A stretch of DNA of 64,000 nt, taken from positions 1 through 64,000 of the forward strand of contig JAHJKP010000012.1 in NCBI GenBank assembly GCA_018821985.1, in the 5' to 3' direction. Each line of letters opens with the position of its first letter. The stretch's first letter is position 1. This DNA comes from Pseudomonadota bacterium. Lineage in GTDB: Bacteria; Desulfobacterota; Desulfobulbia; Desulfobulbales; Desulfocapsaceae. The position numbers and the translations under genes are program-made. Below the pieces are notes generated by a model. The model made no database searches, was not told the origin of the DNA, and saw nothing but the letters and a program-made list of their open reading frames with translations. Below, piece after piece: positions 54,308 to 63,640 of this stretch.

Positions 54308-55591
54308 CTAACCCGCTGCCGTGGCCACAGGCAGCTCTTGCCAATTAGTGGTGTAAGCAGGTGATTTACGCCTCTGTTGCATTGACCATGGCTTATCTTC
54401 AGCTGTCGTCATACCATACTGAATTGTATTTCGTCCCCATTTACTGTTGATCCTGTCCAATGCGGTCATCAACAGTTTATCCTCCTTTACTGTTGGCTGT
54501 AAGAACGAAAACACATCCCGCTGCCTGTATCCATGACTTGTGATACCGGTGAGCATGACACCAGCCTTTCGATATCGATAGCCAGGTCTGTACAACGATT
54601 TGAGGCTCTGCAAGGCTGCGGTTATGAGCTCTGTAGTTGAAGAGGTGGGCTGATGCAGAGTAATCGTCTGATTATTGGAATAACTGGCCTGTTCGTCAAA
54701 CGGTCCGGTTGTAATAAAGATACTCAGAGTGTCGGCCTCCACCCCTTGCTTCCGCAGCTTTTCCCCTGCTATCGAGACATAACTGATGACTGCCTCTCTT
54801 AGGTTATCAATGTCGGTAACCGGATGTCCGAATGATCTTGACGTAATGATTGATTTTGGACACGAAGGAGCATTTTCAAGCGAAATACATGAAATCCCGT
54901 TTAGCTCCATGACGGTCCGCGCTCCAACGACGGTCAGATGCTTGCGGACCCATGTTTCATCAGCCCGTTTGAGATCAAGGACAGTATAGATAGCTCGGTT
55001 GTTCAGCTTTTCGGTAGACCGTCTGCCGATCCCCCAAACATCATTCACCTCAATCTTCCCCAAAACCTGGTCAATTTGACTGTTGCTGGCAAGATCGAAG
55101 ATGCCATTGAATTGTGCCTCTTTCTTGGCAACTCGATTAGCTATCTTGGCAAGCGTTTTGGTTGTGGCAATACCGATGGATACAGGAATGCCAACCTGTT
55201 TTCTTATTCTCTCTCGGAGTTCTGCTGCATATTTGACCCGGTTCCACTCTTTTGTTACCGGTAGTGATATAAATGCCTCATCAATTGAATACACCTCAAC
55301 ATCTGGTTCCATTTGCCTCAGGACATCCATTACTCGATGTGAAAGATCCCCGTATAATGCATAATTTGATGAAAAAACATGCACTTTATGCTTGGCAACC
55401 AAACCCTTGACCTTGAACAAAGGCTCTCCCATTGGAATACCAAGTGCCTTGGCTTCGTTTGATCGGGCAACAACACAACCATCGTTATTGGAAAGGACGA
55501 TAACAGGCTTGCCATTCAGGTCTGGCCGAAACAGTCGCTCACATGAAGCGTAAAAGTTGTTACAATCAACAAGAGCGAAGACTTTTTTCAT
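54308..55591 (-). CDS. umuC: UmuC, translesion DNA polymerase V catalytic subunit
   Basis: Y-family polymerase, normally active with two UmuD' subunits to copy past lesions at the cost of mutations. The 427 residues (E. coli UmuC is 422) start with the DCNNFYASCERLF block holding the first catalytic Asp (D9), then YSIDEAF with the other acidic residues, and the helix-hairpin-helix region DVWGIGRRS. It follows umuD by 12 bases. It sits inside the accessory region; SXT/R391 elements likewise carry rumAB, a umuDC homologue. Confidence 0.95.
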   Translation of the reverse strand: MKKVFALVDCNNFYASCERLFRPDLNGKPVIVLSNNDGCVVARSNEAKALGIPMGEPLFKVKGLVAKHKVHVFSSNYALYGDLSHRVMDVLRQMEPDVEVYSIDEAFISLPVTKEWNRVKYAAELRERIRKQVGIPVSIGIATTKTLAKIANRVAKKEAQFNGIFDLASNSQIDQVLGKIEVNDVWGIGRRSTEKLNNRAIYTVLDLKRADETWVRKHLTVVGARTVMELNGISCISLENAPSCPKSIITSRSFGHPVTDIDNLREAVISYVSIAGEKLRKQGVEADTLSIFITTGPFDEQASYSNNQTITLHQPTSSTTELITAALQSLKSLYRPGYRYRKAGVMLTGITSHGYRQRDVFSFLQPTVKEDKLLMTALDRINSKWGRNTIQYGMTTAEDKPWSMQQRRKSPAYTTNWQELPVATAAG

Positions 55592-55603
55592 CGAACAGGC
55601 CCG

Positions 55604-56041
55604 TTAAAATTGATGGATAACGCTGGTGACCACTCCCCAGACACTGAAATCGGTATCTTCGGTGATCTCGACAGGAGGGTAATTGGAGTTTGCCGCAACC
55701 AACTGACAGGATGTGTGATTTTGTACGAATCTCTTCACTGTCAGTTCTCCATTAACGATAGCAATGACAATTTTTCCACTCACAGCTTCAAGGGATCGGT
55801 CAACAACCAGGATGTCTCCATGATTTATCCCGGCATCTTTCATTGACTCGCCAGCTACCCTTACAAAAAACGTGGCAACCGGATGCTGAATCAACAATTC
55901 ATTCAAATCAAGCTTTCGATCAATATGGTCTTCGGCTGGTGATGGGAACCCGGCAGAAACGCCGCAGGTAAAGAGAGGGCATACAACCTTGGTCTTTTGT
56001 TCAACTTCAAAAATGGTATTTATTGAGGAATCTGTTTTCAT
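55604..56041 (-). CDS. umuD: UmuD, self-cleaving S24 subunit of polymerase V
   Basis: A 145-residue S24-family protein that cleaves itself on RecA filaments to give active UmuD'. The cleavage region GVSAGFPSP has an Ala30-Gly31 bond (LexA-like) where E. coli UmuD has Cys-Gly. Catalytic Ser66 lies in AGESM and Lys103 in GELTVKRF. It precedes umuC. I looked for a LexA box in the ~150 bases upstream and found no convincing one of the E. coli type; the host may use another motif. No strong Shine-Dalgarno is visible. Confidence 0.95.
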   Translation of the reverse strand: MKTDSSINTIFEVEQKTKVVCPLFTCGVSAGFPSPAEDHIDRKLDLNELLIQHPVATFFVRVAGESMKDAGINHGDILVVDRSLEAVSGKIVIAIVNGELTVKRFVQNHTSCQLVAANSNYPPVEITEDTDFSVWGVVTSVIHQF

Positions 56042-56625
56042 GCAGGTAAGAATATCACATAATCCAGAAAAGATAATGTCTAAATCCTACGATTAGTCCG
56101 CACACCCTAAATAGTGAACAGTTGCAGATTTTAGATAATACAAGAAATTGTCCTATAAAAATCAATACCAGTTTGGACAGGTGTAGATTATCGACACCCA
56201 AAATGCTATCAGATATTTTTTAATTCCGGCCAACTGTGATTTTTAAAACTAACGGGCAATCATTTTGATCTTCACTGGAGTTGCAACGAGGAGGTAGTAA
56301 TGGTACCCTTGGAGAAGTCTATAAGACTCAGATACTTTTAAGCGAAGAAGTGACATGTTTCTCAGCAGATTGAATAAAAATCACATCGTTCGTTGATTTT
56401 ATCGCTGACCGTGAATCATATGCTTAAAAGAAATACGGGATTTTGTCTTTAGAGGAGATAATGGGGGGGGACAGGCGTTGATGTTAAAGAGTTTTACAGA
56501 TGATGTTAAACAGACGATTAAGATAATAAAAAAAAGAACTTAACACATATTGGATAGCATGTCGCTAATTGTCGCTAATTGTCGCCAATTTTCAACAATC
56601 CAAAATGCGCTAAGTCCTTGATTTA
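56042..56625. other. Intergenic border region, island to tRNA
   Basis: No sizeable gene in 584 bases. A strong GAGGAGG precedes a 13-codon frame (56300-56341), and a 20-codon frame starts at 56481; both may be remnants. Three tandem 10-bp repeats lie at 56560-56589, 37 bases from the tRNA-Pro 3' end. This is the likely junction between accessory region and chromosome. Confidence 0.4.
56560..56589. repeat. Three tandem 10-bp repeats (TGTCGCTAAT)
   Basis: TGTCGCTAAT occurs twice and TGTCGCCAAT once, head to tail. The position beside a tRNA 3' end suggests recombinase arm sites or a short expansion; no function is shown. Confidence 0.7.
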
Positions 56626-56703
56626 TGGTCGGGGCGGCAGGATTCGAACCTGCGGCCTCCTGCTCCCAAGGCAGGCGCGCTAACCAGGCTGCGCTACGCC
56701 CCG
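56626..56703 (-). tRNA. tRNA-Pro (anticodon TGG)
   Basis: A complete 78-base cloverleaf including an encoded CCA. The acceptor stem CGGGGCG pairs with CGCCCCG, the T-loop is TTCGAAT, and the anticodon TGG is at 56666-56668. The 3' end faces the accessory region on the left. It follows tRNA-Asn by 49 bases and is probably co-transcribed with it. Confidence 0.95.
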
Positions 56704-56752
56704 ACACAAAAATTAAGAGAAAGTCCAATTTAAAAATCAGACTTGAGAATTC

Positions 56753-56828
56753 TGGCTCCCCGGGACGGATTCGAACCGCCGACAGGGTGATTAACAGTCA
56801 CCTGCTCTACCAGCTGAGCTACCGGGGA
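56753..56828 (-). tRNA. tRNA-Asn (anticodon GTT)
   Basis: A complete 76-base cloverleaf with encoded CCA. The acceptor stem is TCCCCGG/CCGGGGA and the anticodon GTT is at 56793-56795. It is first of the two-tRNA minus-strand unit. Confidence 0.95.
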
Positions 56829-56841
56829 ATAATTGTGAGCA

Positions 56842-56871
56842 CCTATAGCATACTCACAAGAACTTCGTCAA
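56842..56871 (-). promoter_or_regulatory. Candidate promoter of the tRNA-Asn/tRNA-Pro unit
   Basis: On the minus strand, TTGACG (56871-56866) and TATAGG (56847-56842) are spaced 18 bases, just upstream of tRNA-Asn. A 7-bp inverted repeat TTGTGAG/CTCACAA (56833-56859) overlaps the -10 region. Confidence 0.5.
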
Positions 56872-56934
56872 CACTTTTACACATTTTTTATACGAAAACA
56901 AGAAACAAACGGAGCAGCCGACAACAAAAAATTG

Positions 56935-56954
56935 AATATTCTTCAATATTCTTC
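56935..56954. repeat. Tandem 10-bp repeat upstream of pyk
   Basis: AATATTCTTC occurs twice in a row about 60 bases before the pyruvate kinase start. AT-rich; it may lie in the pyk promoter region, but I cannot assign -35 and -10 boxes with confidence. Confidence 0.5.
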
Positions 56955-57010
56955 ATTTGCCCCTCTACATTTCTTGTTCTCTACAGACCACAACCTTTTA
57001 CAGCTAACTA

Positions 57011-58456
57011 ATGAAACTCCCCACAAACAAAACAAAAATTATCGCCACCATAGGACCAGCCTCTGACAATGTGGAGACCTTGAGCCAAATGATCAAGGCA
57101 GGAATGAACATTGCCCGACTCAATTTCTCCCATGGTGCATTCTCATCACACCGCAAAACCATTGCCAAGATACGGGAAGCAGCCAGGATATGCGGCTGCC
57201 CTATAGCCATTATGGCAGACCTCCCAGGCCCCAAAATGCGTATCGGCACCATTGAAGCCGAACCCGTCCTGCTGGCGATCGGGGAGATCTTTACTCTGAC
57301 CACCGAAGAGATCACCGGCAATAACTGCCGGGCCTCAGTAAGCTACCAGGGACTTCCGCAGGCAGTCAAAATAGGTGACATCCTTTATCTCGACGATGGT
57401 TTTATTCAGCTTAGTGTTGATTCAGTGCAAGGCCAGGAGGTGAACTGCATTGTCCAGGTCGGAGGAAAATTACGCTCACACAAAGGACTCAATCTGCCGG
57501 GCATTGACCTTGGCATCTCGGCCTTTACTGCCCACGACCGGAAGTGCCTGAAGTTTGCCCTCAGACATGGCGTAGATGCGGTCAGTCAATCCTTTGTCGC
57601 AACCGAGGCCGACCTCAAAGAGGTTAGAGAGACAGCCAAAGAATGGGGCTATTCCCCATTTATCATTGCCAAGATCGAACGCTCTGCCGCCCTCAATCAT
57701 CTCGACGCCATCCTGCAGGCTGCCGACGGTGTGATGATTGCGCGTGGTGATCTGGGAGTAGAAATCCCCATAGAGGAAATAGCTATCACTCAGAAGACGA
57801 TCATGGCCCAGGCCCAAAAGGCCGGCAAGCCCGTGATCACTGCTACCCAGATGCTTGAATCGATGATCACCAACCGTAGACCTACACGCGCCGAGGCCAC
57901 GGATGTGGCCAATGCCATCCTGGATGGTACAGACTGCATAATGCTTTCCGGAGAATCCGCCATGGGGACCTATCCTGTGGAGGCAGTGGCCATGCTGGCC
58001 TCCATCGGCACCTCGATCGAGAACTTTCGGCCCGACTGTCCGCTCAAAAGGCAACTTGCACTCGACAGCGACTGGAAAAAGGCCGCCACAGGCCTCATTG
58101 CCCTGGCCGTGGATTCCACCATCGTACGCATGGATCCGGCATTCCTGATCATCCCCACCCAATCAGGAGCCACAGCCCGGAACATCGCCCGTTTCCGCCA
58201 TAAGGTGTGGACCTTTGCCATTTCCAGCTCAGAAAAAACCTGCCAGGAGCTCCTGTTCTCCTACGGGGTGCATCCACTGACAACCGTTCCCATGCCCGAA
58301 AACTGGAACCGATATGCCAATGAACTCCAAGACCACTTTCAGCTTCCAGGCGAGTTTTCCATCCTGACCGAAGGGCCGTCCCCTCTTCACCCGGATACAA
58401 ATCACCGTATGGAGCTCATCCCTTTAAATACTGACACAAACGACCTCCGCGGTTAG
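57011..58456 (+). CDS. pyk: Pyruvate kinase
   Basis: Converts phosphoenolpyruvate and ADP to pyruvate and ATP, the last step of glycolysis, in the cytoplasm. The 481 residues (typical 470-500) show the family blocks in order: TIGPAS, MNIARLNFSHG, ADLPGPKMR, IIAKIER with the catalytic Lys, MIARGDLGVEIP with the metal ligands, and TATQMLESMITNRRPTRAE. The C-terminal regulatory domain is present. Orientation is opposite to the tRNAs. It is ordinary chromosomal sequence and marks the end of the island. Confidence 0.97.
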   Translation: MKLPTNKTKIIATIGPASDNVETLSQMIKAGMNIARLNFSHGAFSSHRKTIAKIREAARICGCPIAIMADLPGPKMRIGTIEAEPVLLAIGEIFTLTTEEITGNNCRASVSYQGLPQAVKIGDILYLDDGFIQLSVDSVQGQEVNCIVQVGGKLRSHKGLNLPGIDLGISAFTAHDRKCLKFALRHGVDAVSQSFVATEADLKEVRETAKEWGYSPFIIAKIERSAALNHLDAILQAADGVMIARGDLGVEIPIEEIAITQKTIMAQAQKAGKPVITATQMLESMITNRRPTRAEATDVANAILDGTDCIMLSGESAMGTYPVEAVAMLASIGTSIENFRPDCPLKRQLALDSDWKKAATGLIALAVDSTIVRMDPAFLIIPTQSGATARNIARFRHKVWTFAISSSEKTCQELLFSYGVHPLTTVPMPENWNRYANELQDHFQLPGEFSILTEGPSPLHPDTNHRMELIPLNTDTNDLRG

Positions 58457-58592
58457 ACTGCTGCTCGCCTAACCACTCTTGTGACTCTGTCATCCGCATG
58501 ACGATACTATTTTGTTCCAAAGACCCGTGTTTCATCAGAAATCCCACCTCAGCCATGCTGAAAGTATCGTTAGCCAGATCAACATATTAGCG

Positions 58593-58621
58593 TTGACAGT
58601 AAACACTATTCAGAATACAAC
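58593..58621 (+). promoter_or_regulatory. Candidate sigma-70 promoter of the GGDEF gene
   Basis: TTGACA (58593-58598), 17-base spacer, TACAAC (58616-58621). A perfect -35 and good -10 lie 120 bases before the ATG at 58741. The rest of the 284-base gap after pyk holds nothing further I recognise. Confidence 0.55.
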
Positions 58622-58740
58622 TCTGACTGTTAAGGTTACAATGCAGCCAGGGAGAGCATCGCCTCGTTTTGGGCATACGCACACCATTTTCAACATATAA
58701 AGCCACAACTCACTATTCTGATCCATTAGCATTCAACACT

Positions 58741-60873
58741 ATGCATCCCAACCATCCCAAAACGTGGTCGTTTCGAAAGCAACTCAAGACCATCATCCTT
58801 ATTGCCATATTCTTTATTATGGTCTGTGGACTCTTTGGCGCATGGCGTCTCCTGCAGTTCAGCTCCAGCCAAGGCTCGATTCAGCAATCATCTCAAGCTC
58901 TCCATCAGATTTTCTCTACCAACTTCGATAAAACCCGGCTCATTGGTGAAATTCATACCCAGCTACGTCTCTACTTGCAGTCCGGTAAGGCCGACAATCT
59001 TTATTTAATTCAAAAATATTCAGAAGATCTACGACGCAAACTCTCAACTGAGGAACAAAAAACCCTGGGGCAGTTTCTTGAGATGATTGATACCCTGGAA
59101 ATTCGGATGAATAGCCTGAGAGAAAACACCAAGAAAATTCCCCAGACCGAAAAGGCGCTCATCGACATCAGCGGACAACTCCTAGACATATCAAACCGGG
59201 AAGAAGGCACAATCATACGGTCTTTAGTCGTGGGCAGCTGCCTGCGACATCACCAGCTCTATGTGGCCGCCATTGTTACCAGCCAGATAGATGCCCTGAC
59301 CCGTATCCAACTTGATGCGGCAGATATCTTCACGTCTCTGGATGCCAAGCTCACAGCTCTCAGCAAAAAACTCAACTCCGACCAACAGCTACTCATCGAA
59401 AGGTTAAAAACAGCCAACTACGAGCTTGACGAAACCGTCCATACCATCACATCCATCCGCATCACAACCCTGGAGACTCAGCAGAAAGTTGAGCACTTCC
59501 TTGAGATCCTCAATGCTGGGGTAATAGAAGAGTCCCTGACCAAAAACACCGAAGCCTCCGCGCTGATGAACAGCAGTCTGCAAATGGCCCGCACCAATCT
59601 CCTCTTTATGTCTGCCAGTCTCATTGGCTCAGCATTCATGTTCGCCATGATCGCCTTCTTACTGAATCAAAGAATGATCAGGCCACTGGTTGGTTTTGTT
59701 GAACTGCTCCGCAGGATGACACAACTGCTGGCTGGATTACGCGGACAACAGGTGGCAGAAGATGAAAATCTCATCCAACTCTCAGAGATGGCCATTAGCC
59801 GACATGATGAACTGGGAGAGGCGGCTCAGGCGGTAAAAATGCTTATCACTCGCCTACGTGAGCTCTCTCTTTTTCGTCAAACCATTGAGGCCGACGAATC
59901 AACAGAAGAGATCTATGCCAGACTGGCACAGATATTTGAATATAAACTGGGGCTGGAACGATTTGTCATTCTGGAGCAATCCGACGAGAACTCCTCAGCG
60001 ATGGCACCCGTTTATTGCAACCCTCCAGAGCTGTCTCCAGAACTCCCGGAATTTGCCATTGCCGAGCACTGCCGCGCCAAACGGACCGGGCTCATGATCA
60101 CCTCTCTGGAAACCCCATTTATCTGCAAGCAATATCCCTTTTCAGACACCATGGATCATATCTGCATCCCTATGCTGGTAGGAGGTCATGTTATCGGGGT
60201 TGTCCAGTTTCTCTTTTCACTATCACTACCTGAGAAGGTACAACACATCAAGAACAAGGCCGTCGAAGAGGCACGCTACTACATTGCCGAGGCTCTCCCT
60301 ATTCTTCAGGCCAAGCATCTTGCGCAACAGCTGAAGGATATGGCCACCAAAGACCCCCTTACCGGACTTTACAACCGCCGTTATCTGGACTCGATCATCG
60401 AGCAATTTGTCGAAGGAACAATTCGCAGAAAAAGCAAAATAGGGGTTTTGATGTGCGACATCGACCATTTCAAAAGGGTCAATGATCTCTTTGGCCATGA
60501 CACCGGTGATTTCGTATTGATGCAGCTAGCACAAATATGTCTGAGCTGCGCCAGGAAATCAGATCTGGTGATCCGTTTTGGCGGAGAAGAATTTCTGCTC
60601 CTGCTTCCCGACTGCGATGAGTCTTGTGCGGCTACGCTGGCAGAACGAATCAGGGCCATGATAGCAGCCCACAAAGTGCAGACACCAAGCAGAACGCTCC
60701 AGCAAACAGTCAGTATAGGGGTGGCCGAATTTTCTTACGCCTCAACCAAAACGATCTGGGAAATAATCAAACTTGCCGACATTGCCCTCTACCAGGCAAA
60801 GGAGAATGGTCGAAATCAAGTTCTCATCTGCCAGGATGATTCAGTAGACAAGAAGCTGAAAAACATTCCCTGA
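58741..60873 (+). CDS. Membrane diguanylate cyclase (GGDEF) with HAMP- and GAF-like regions
   Basis: A 710-residue inner-membrane sensor predicted to make cyclic di-GMP from two GTP. An N-terminal membrane helix (about residues 18-40) is followed by a ~260-residue helical periplasmic sensor, a second helix (~285-310), a HAMP-like linker (RPLVGFVELLRRM), a GAF-like domain (~380-520) and a C-terminal GGDEF domain. The active-site GGEEF is intact, and an RKSD I-site for product inhibition lies five residues before it. I use the ATG at 58741; the upstream TTG at 58669 has no ribosome site. The signal sensed is unknown. Confidence 0.92.
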   Translation: MHPNHPKTWSFRKQLKTIILIAIFFIMVCGLFGAWRLLQFSSSQGSIQQSSQALHQIFSTNFDKTRLIGEIHTQLRLYLQSGKADNLYLIQKYSEDLRRKLSTEEQKTLGQFLEMIDTLEIRMNSLRENTKKIPQTEKALIDISGQLLDISNREEGTIIRSLVVGSCLRHHQLYVAAIVTSQIDALTRIQLDAADIFTSLDAKLTALSKKLNSDQQLLIERLKTANYELDETVHTITSIRITTLETQQKVEHFLEILNAGVIEESLTKNTEASALMNSSLQMARTNLLFMSASLIGSAFMFAMIAFLLNQRMIRPLVGFVELLRRMTQLLAGLRGQQVAEDENLIQLSEMAISRHDELGEAAQAVKMLITRLRELSLFRQTIEADESTEEIYARLAQIFEYKLGLERFVILEQSDENSSAMAPVYCNPPELSPELPEFAIAEHCRAKRTGLMITSLETPFICKQYPFSDTMDHICIPMLVGGHVIGVVQFLFSLSLPEKVQHIKNKAVEEARYYIAEALPILQAKHLAQQLKDMATKDPLTGLYNRRYLDSIIEQFVEGTIRRKSKIGVLMCDIDHFKRVNDLFGHDTGDFVLMQLAQICLSCARKSDLVIRFGGEEFLLLLPDCDESCAATLAERIRAMIAAHKVQTPSRTLQQTVSIGVAEFSYASTKTIWEIIKLADIALYQAKENGRNQVLICQDDSVDKKLKNIP

Positions 60874-61087
60874 CAAGCATGCCGCCCGCACAACTTTATC
60901 CTTGGGAATAACCAGGCATACAGTTGCACTGCAATTCACCCAATTCACTCTCAAGCAGTTGTCGTATCCTCCAGCCGCCCACCACATCAGGCCAAGCAAA
61001 GAGCTGCAATATTGACATTCACAGCCACAAAGGGGAGAGCTCGTCCCGACATCAACATTCAACCCATCCCTTCTTTGACAGAAACAA

Positions 61088-61942
61088 CTACTTCTGGTTT
61101 CCCATCATCCCCTTCAACATCTGCATGGCCTGCTCCATCTCCTGTTGTTCGGCTGGCGACATCTGCTGCTGACCGCTACCCTGGGGCACCATGGGATTCG
61201 TTGGAGTTTGCTCCTGCATTTTTCTGGCACCATCCGGCGCTTTCAACGTGGCCAGAGTCTGCTGGGCCAGGGAGCGGGCCATGGCATCCGCCTGCGGGTC
61301 TACTACTGCCACAATCCCTGGAGGTGGCTCAAAATATTTCTGACTCACAGCTCCCTCATTCACAGCCGTGGCCTCCTGCCTCATTGTCATACCCATCATA
61401 TTCGATTCAATCTTGAGAGGAACACCAGCTCCATGGAGAGCATACACTGTTGTCCCCATCATCTGCGTCCGGTCACAATCATAGCCAAGGATCTTCGCAA
61501 CCTTCTGTTCTACCGCACCCCCCATGGCCTCTGTCATCGGCAGACCGATTTTCTGAACATTTTCATTCACCTGTTTTTGTTCAGCCACAGATAGACGATG
61601 ATATTCTTCAATCATGTATTTTTGAGGATTCACAGACTTTGTGCCGGTACGATTAATCAGATCAAAATGATACACCCACTCTGGAAACTCGATCACAATG
61701 GTCTCGTTCGTCATGGTTGTCCCCATCATGCTCGTCTTGCCGACCCGATAGGTTGCAGTCTCCCGACCATGATCCCGTATATAGAGCGTTTCACTGCCGG
61801 TTTCCATACCACTGAGCACATAATGAATAGTAGCCTCTTTAAACGGCAACTTTCTGTCCCAGGGGTTAAAATCAACCGCCATTGCCAGGGTTGACAACAG
61901 AAGTACCAGGGCAACAGCCACTCCCCATCTTTTTGTTTGCAT
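61088..61942 (-). CDS. Secreted DUF4412-like protein
   Basis: A 284-residue exported protein. Residues 1-22 are a signal peptide (KR, hydrophobic core, AMA cleavage site) and GGAGGAGG precedes the ATG at 61942, which rules out the longer reading. The body resembles DUF4412, a beta-rich periplasmic domain of unknown function. The motif MMGTT or MMGMT recurs three times. The C-terminus is Gln/Met/Pro-rich and probably disordered. It sits between the GGDEF gene and the ABC-F gene. The 214-base gap to the GGDEF gene shows nothing recognisable. Confidence 0.7.
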   Translation of the reverse strand: MQTKRWGVAVALVLLLSTLAMAVDFNPWDRKLPFKEATIHYVLSGMETGSETLYIRDHGRETATYRVGKTSMMGTTMTNETIVIEFPEWVYHFDLINRTGTKSVNPQKYMIEEYHRLSVAEQKQVNENVQKIGLPMTEAMGGAVEQKVAKILGYDCDRTQMMGTTVYALHGAGVPLKIESNMMGMTMRQEATAVNEGAVSQKYFEPPPGIVAVVDPQADAMARSLAQQTLATLKAPDGARKMQEQTPTNPMVPQGSGQQQMSPAEQQEMEQAMQMLKGMMGNQK

Positions 61943-62026
61943 GCCCCATCCTCCTCCTTTATTTTTAGAACTGAAAACCAATGCAGGAAACCTTTAGCCC
62001 TTACCACAAAACATATCGCCCCGTTC

Positions 62027-63640
62027 TCAGGAAAACTGTTCCCGCAACTGGGCCACACCTTCATCTTCCAGATAATCATCAAAGGGCATCATTTTATCAA
62101 TAACACCACCGGGCAGGATCTCCATAATCCGGTTGGCGATGGTGGCTACAAACTGATGATCATGGGAGGCAAAAAGGAGCACCTCAGGAAAGGCAATGAG
62201 CGCGTCATTTAAGGCAGTGATCGATTCCAGATCAAGATGATTGGTAGGTTCATCAAGGATCAGGGCATTGGCATCAGAAAGCATCATCTTCGAGAGCATA
62301 CAGCGCACGCGCTCTCCCCCTGAGAGGACACTGATCTTTTTCAGGGCCTCATCGCCTGAAAAGAGCATCTTGCCGAGAAAGCCCCGGGCAAAGGTCTCAC
62401 CCTCGGTAATGGGGGTATACTGCCCCAGCCAATCAACCAGGGTCATATCCTGGGTAAAATAAGAGCTGTTATCCATAGGAAAATAGGAAGTGCTCATGGT
62501 CACACCCCAACGAAAGGTGCCGCTGTCCGGCTCAATCTCTCCAACCAGTATCTGGAACAAGGTGGTCTTGGCCACACTGTTGGTGCCGACAAAGGCAACC
62601 TTATCACCCGGCCGCAGGGTGAAATCCAGGTCTTTAAAAAGAAGAACACCATCAACCGTCTTGGACAGCCCCTTGACCTCAAGGATAATATCGCCACAGG
62701 GACGTCCCGCCTTGAATGAGACAAAGGGGTACTTTCGGGAAGAAACCGGCATATCCTCAATCTGCAGCTTATCAAGCAGTTTTTTCCGGGAGGTGGCCTG
62801 CTTGGACTTGGAGGCATTGGCGGAAAAGCGCAAGATAAACTCCTTGAGTTCCTTGGCCTTGTCGGTCACCTTTTTATTGTCGCTCTGCCGCTGTTTCAGG
62901 CTGAGCTGGCTGGCCTGATACCAGAAGTCATAGTTGCCCACATAGACCTGAATCTTGCCAAAATCAATGTCAGCCACGTGGGTACAGACCTGATTGAGAA
63001 AATGACGATCATGGGAGACGATGATCACCGTATTCTGGAAACGGGCAAGAAAGTCTTCAAGCCAGGTGATCGACTGGAGATCCAGATGGTTGGTCGGTTC
63101 ATCCAGCAGCAGGATATCCGGATTACCGAACAGGGCCTGGGCCAGCAGCACCCGCACCTTTTCTCCGCCCTCCAGCTCCTTCATCTTTTTATGCAGGAGT
63201 TCTTCTGTAATCCCCAGACCGCTAAGGAGCACAGAGGCCTCAGACTCGGCCTCATAACCATTCATCTCGCCAAACTCTGCCTCCAGTTCACCGCTACGGA
63301 TACCATCTTCTTCAGTAAAATCGGCCTTGGCATAAAGGGCCTCACGCTCGGCCATCAACTGGTACAGTCTGGCATGCCCCATGATCACCGTATTGAGCAC
63401 GGTCTCTTCGTCAAAGGCAAAATGATCCTGCCTGAGCATGGCGATCCGTTCCCGGGGACTCACAGAGATTTCCCCTTTATCCGGTTGAAAATCTCCGGCC
63501 AGGATCTTCAGAAAGGTGGACTTTCCCGCCCCATTGGCGCCGATCAGACCATAGCAGTTACCTGGGGTGAACTTAATATTGACATCTTGAAAAATAACCC
63601 TCTTGCCATAGGAGAGGGCCACGTTGGAAGCATTGATCAT
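62027..63640 (-). CDS. ybiT: ABC-F ATPase, YbiT-type
   Basis: Cytoplasmic ABC-F protein of the ribosome-binding class that modulates translation elongation. The 537 residues have two ABC domains joined by a charged helical linker containing the YbiT-like RFSANASKSKQATSR block. The first Walker A (GANGAGKS, residue ~35) and DEPTNHLD motifs are normal. The second Walker A reads GTNSVAKT (about residue 354), with Ala in place of the usual Gly before the Lys. E. coli YbiT has GTNGVGKS there. ATP binding at that site may be altered; related families also show degenerate second sites. Confidence 0.92.
   Translation of the reverse strand: MINASNVALSYGKRVIFQDVNIKFTPGNCYGLIGANGAGKSTFLKILAGDFQPDKGEISVSPRERIAMLRQDHFAFDEETVLNTVIMGHARLYQLMAEREALYAKADFTEEDGIRSGELEAEFGEMNGYEAESEASVLLSGLGITEELLHKKMKELEGGEKVRVLLAQALFGNPDILLLDEPTNHLDLQSITWLEDFLARFQNTVIIVSHDRHFLNQVCTHVADIDFGKIQVYVGNYDFWYQASQLSLKQRQSDNKKVTDKAKELKEFILRFSANASKSKQATSRKKLLDKLQIEDMPVSSRKYPFVSFKAGRPCGDIILEVKGLSKTVDGVLLFKDLDFTLRPGDKVAFVGTNSVAKTTLFQILVGEIEPDSGTFRWGVTMSTSYFPMDNSSYFTQDMTLVDWLGQYTPITEGETFARGFLGKMLFSGDEALKKISVLSGGERVRCMLSKMMLSDANALILDEPTNHLDLESITALNDALIAFPEVLLFASHDHQFVATIANRIMEILPGGVIDKMMPFDDYLEDEGVAQLREQFS

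Noticed and set aside
56042-56200. LexA box before umuD
   Set aside because: No E. coli-type CTGT-N8-ACAG sequence or other convincing palindrome found.
56300-56341. 13-codon gene after a strong Shine-Dalgarno
   Set aside because: Too short and unlike any known leader peptide; recorded only as a possible remnant.
56560-56589. CRISPR array
   Set aside because: Three 10-bp units directly joined, without spacers or cas genes.
56833-56859. CRP-type binding site
   Set aside because: TTGTGAG/CTCACAA arms are 13 bases apart, not the 6-base core spacing of a CRP site; overlaps a tRNA promoter.
57476-58162. 228-aa minus-strand frame opposite pyruvate kinase
   Set aside because: Antisense shadow rich in Gly/His; no domain or ribosome site.
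58669-58740. Upstream TTG start for the GGDEF protein
   Set aside because: No ribosome site; the ATG at 58741 places the membrane helix at the expected N-terminal position.
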